Below, one piece after another: positions 5,376 to 5,601 of a stretch of 5,601 bases of DNA. Under the pieces are notes generated by a model. That model was not told the DNA's origin and ran no database searches. It saw only the letters and a list, made by a program, of their open reading frames with translations. How positions within the stretch are numbered: the stretch's first letter is position 1; every line of letters starts with the position of its first letter. The stretch is from Deltaproteobacteria bacterium (lineage in GTDB: Bacteria; Desulfobacterota_B; Binatia; UBA9968): NCBI GenBank assembly GCA_022545745.1, contig JACZQL010000126.1:1-5601 (forward strand). Direction: 5' to 3'. Both the position numbers and the translations under genes were made by a program.

Positions 5376-5601
5376 TTATTTAACCCAGCGGTGAAAATCA
5401 TGTGCATTGAAATACTCTTTAAGATCTACCTTTTTGAATCTTGCCCTCTCAAAAATGGGTAGGTCGGACCCCCTTTTCAGATTTTTATATTTCCATGGAA
5501 CTGTGGCATCAATAATCATCTTTGCCTTCCCCACGAAACTTCCATCCACAAGCTCTCTGGCCCCTGCAATGGGATTATTCCTGTGAGCTTTGACCTCTGG
5601 A
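5376..5601 (-). CDS. Probable UbiD-family (de)carboxylase, C-terminal fragment
   Basis: A frame open from the right edge (first full codon at 5600) encodes 74 residues and stops at TAA 5378-5376. Visible segments include NPIAGARELVDGSFVGKAKM, then IIDATVPWKY, GSDLPIFERARF and the end KEYFNAHDFHRWVK. The 'K(A/M)IIDAT.PW' strand followed by a proline-rich and FERARF stretch resembles the C-terminus of UbiD-family decarboxylases, where 'kxxIDATkPw' precedes a short tail. UbiD enzymes use prenylated FMN to (de)carboxylate aromatic or unsaturated acids. The catalytic R-E-(D/E) residues lie outside the window. It ends 13 bp before the HDO start, in the same direction, and is the most upstream visible gene of the operon. 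The call rests on the C-terminus only. Confidence 0.5.
   Translation of the reverse strand, partial: PEVKAHRNNPIAGARELVDGSFVGKAKMIIDATVPWKYKNLKRGSDLPIFERARFKKVDLKEYFNAHDFHRWVK

Noticed and set aside
5363..5407. N-terminal extension of the HDO protein (MHMIFTAGLN...)
   Set aside because: It overlaps the coding end of the upstream UbiD-like gene, and AGGAG at 5369-5373 fits the ATG at 5362.

Overview
The window is a compact bacterial segment of mid GC content. An AT-richer fragment occupies the first ~280 bases. One plus-strand gene (414-1451) meets, tail to tail, a run of at least six co-directional minus-strand genes (right edge to 1453). Strong Shine-Dalgarno sites and short gaps in that run point to an operon. 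The sequence does not fix the taxon. A sulfur-oxidising gene set plus an apparent selenocysteine-decoding gene suggests a free-living or sediment proteobacterium, Desulfobacterota or a related lineage, at low confidence.

Layout from left to right. <1-278 is the C-terminal remnant of a probable AIPR-type abortive-infection protein, cut short. 414-1451 is an ETHE1-type persulfide dioxygenase fused to a rhodanese, behind a good promoter and RBS. 1453-2604 (minus) is a sulfide:quinone-oxidoreductase-like flavoprotein. It looks like a 329-residue gene ending at TGA (1615-1617), but the same frame continues for 53 sense codons past that TGA. This extension restores the C-terminal features of the family and ends one base short of the neighbouring gene. 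The TGA sits where the family has its second catalytic cysteine, and a GC-rich hairpin with a GG-containing loop starts 10 nt after it, in the geometry of a bacterial SECIS. I read it as a selenoprotein, Sec330. 2648-2863 (minus) is a small unrecognised protein. 2957-3925 (minus) is a DapA/NAL-family lyase. 3949-4605 (minus) is a metal-dependent cyclase/kynurenine-formamidase-type hydrolase. 4622-5362 (minus) is a heme-oxygenase-like diiron oxidase (HDO/TenA-like). 5376-5601 (minus, partial) is the C-terminus of a probable UbiD-family decarboxylase.

How the genes may work together. The flavoprotein and the persulfide dioxygenase-rhodanese form a plausible sulfide to persulfide to sulfite/thiosulfate module. 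The UbiD, HDO, cyclase and DapA genes look like a catabolic set (decarboxylation, O2-dependent oxidation, ring or amide hydrolysis, retro-aldol cleavage) for an unidentified organic acid. Whether the Sec flavoprotein serves sulfide oxidation or this catabolic set is open. The most notable feature is the in-frame TGA plus SECIS-like hairpin in the SQR-like gene, which a standard gene caller would truncate.
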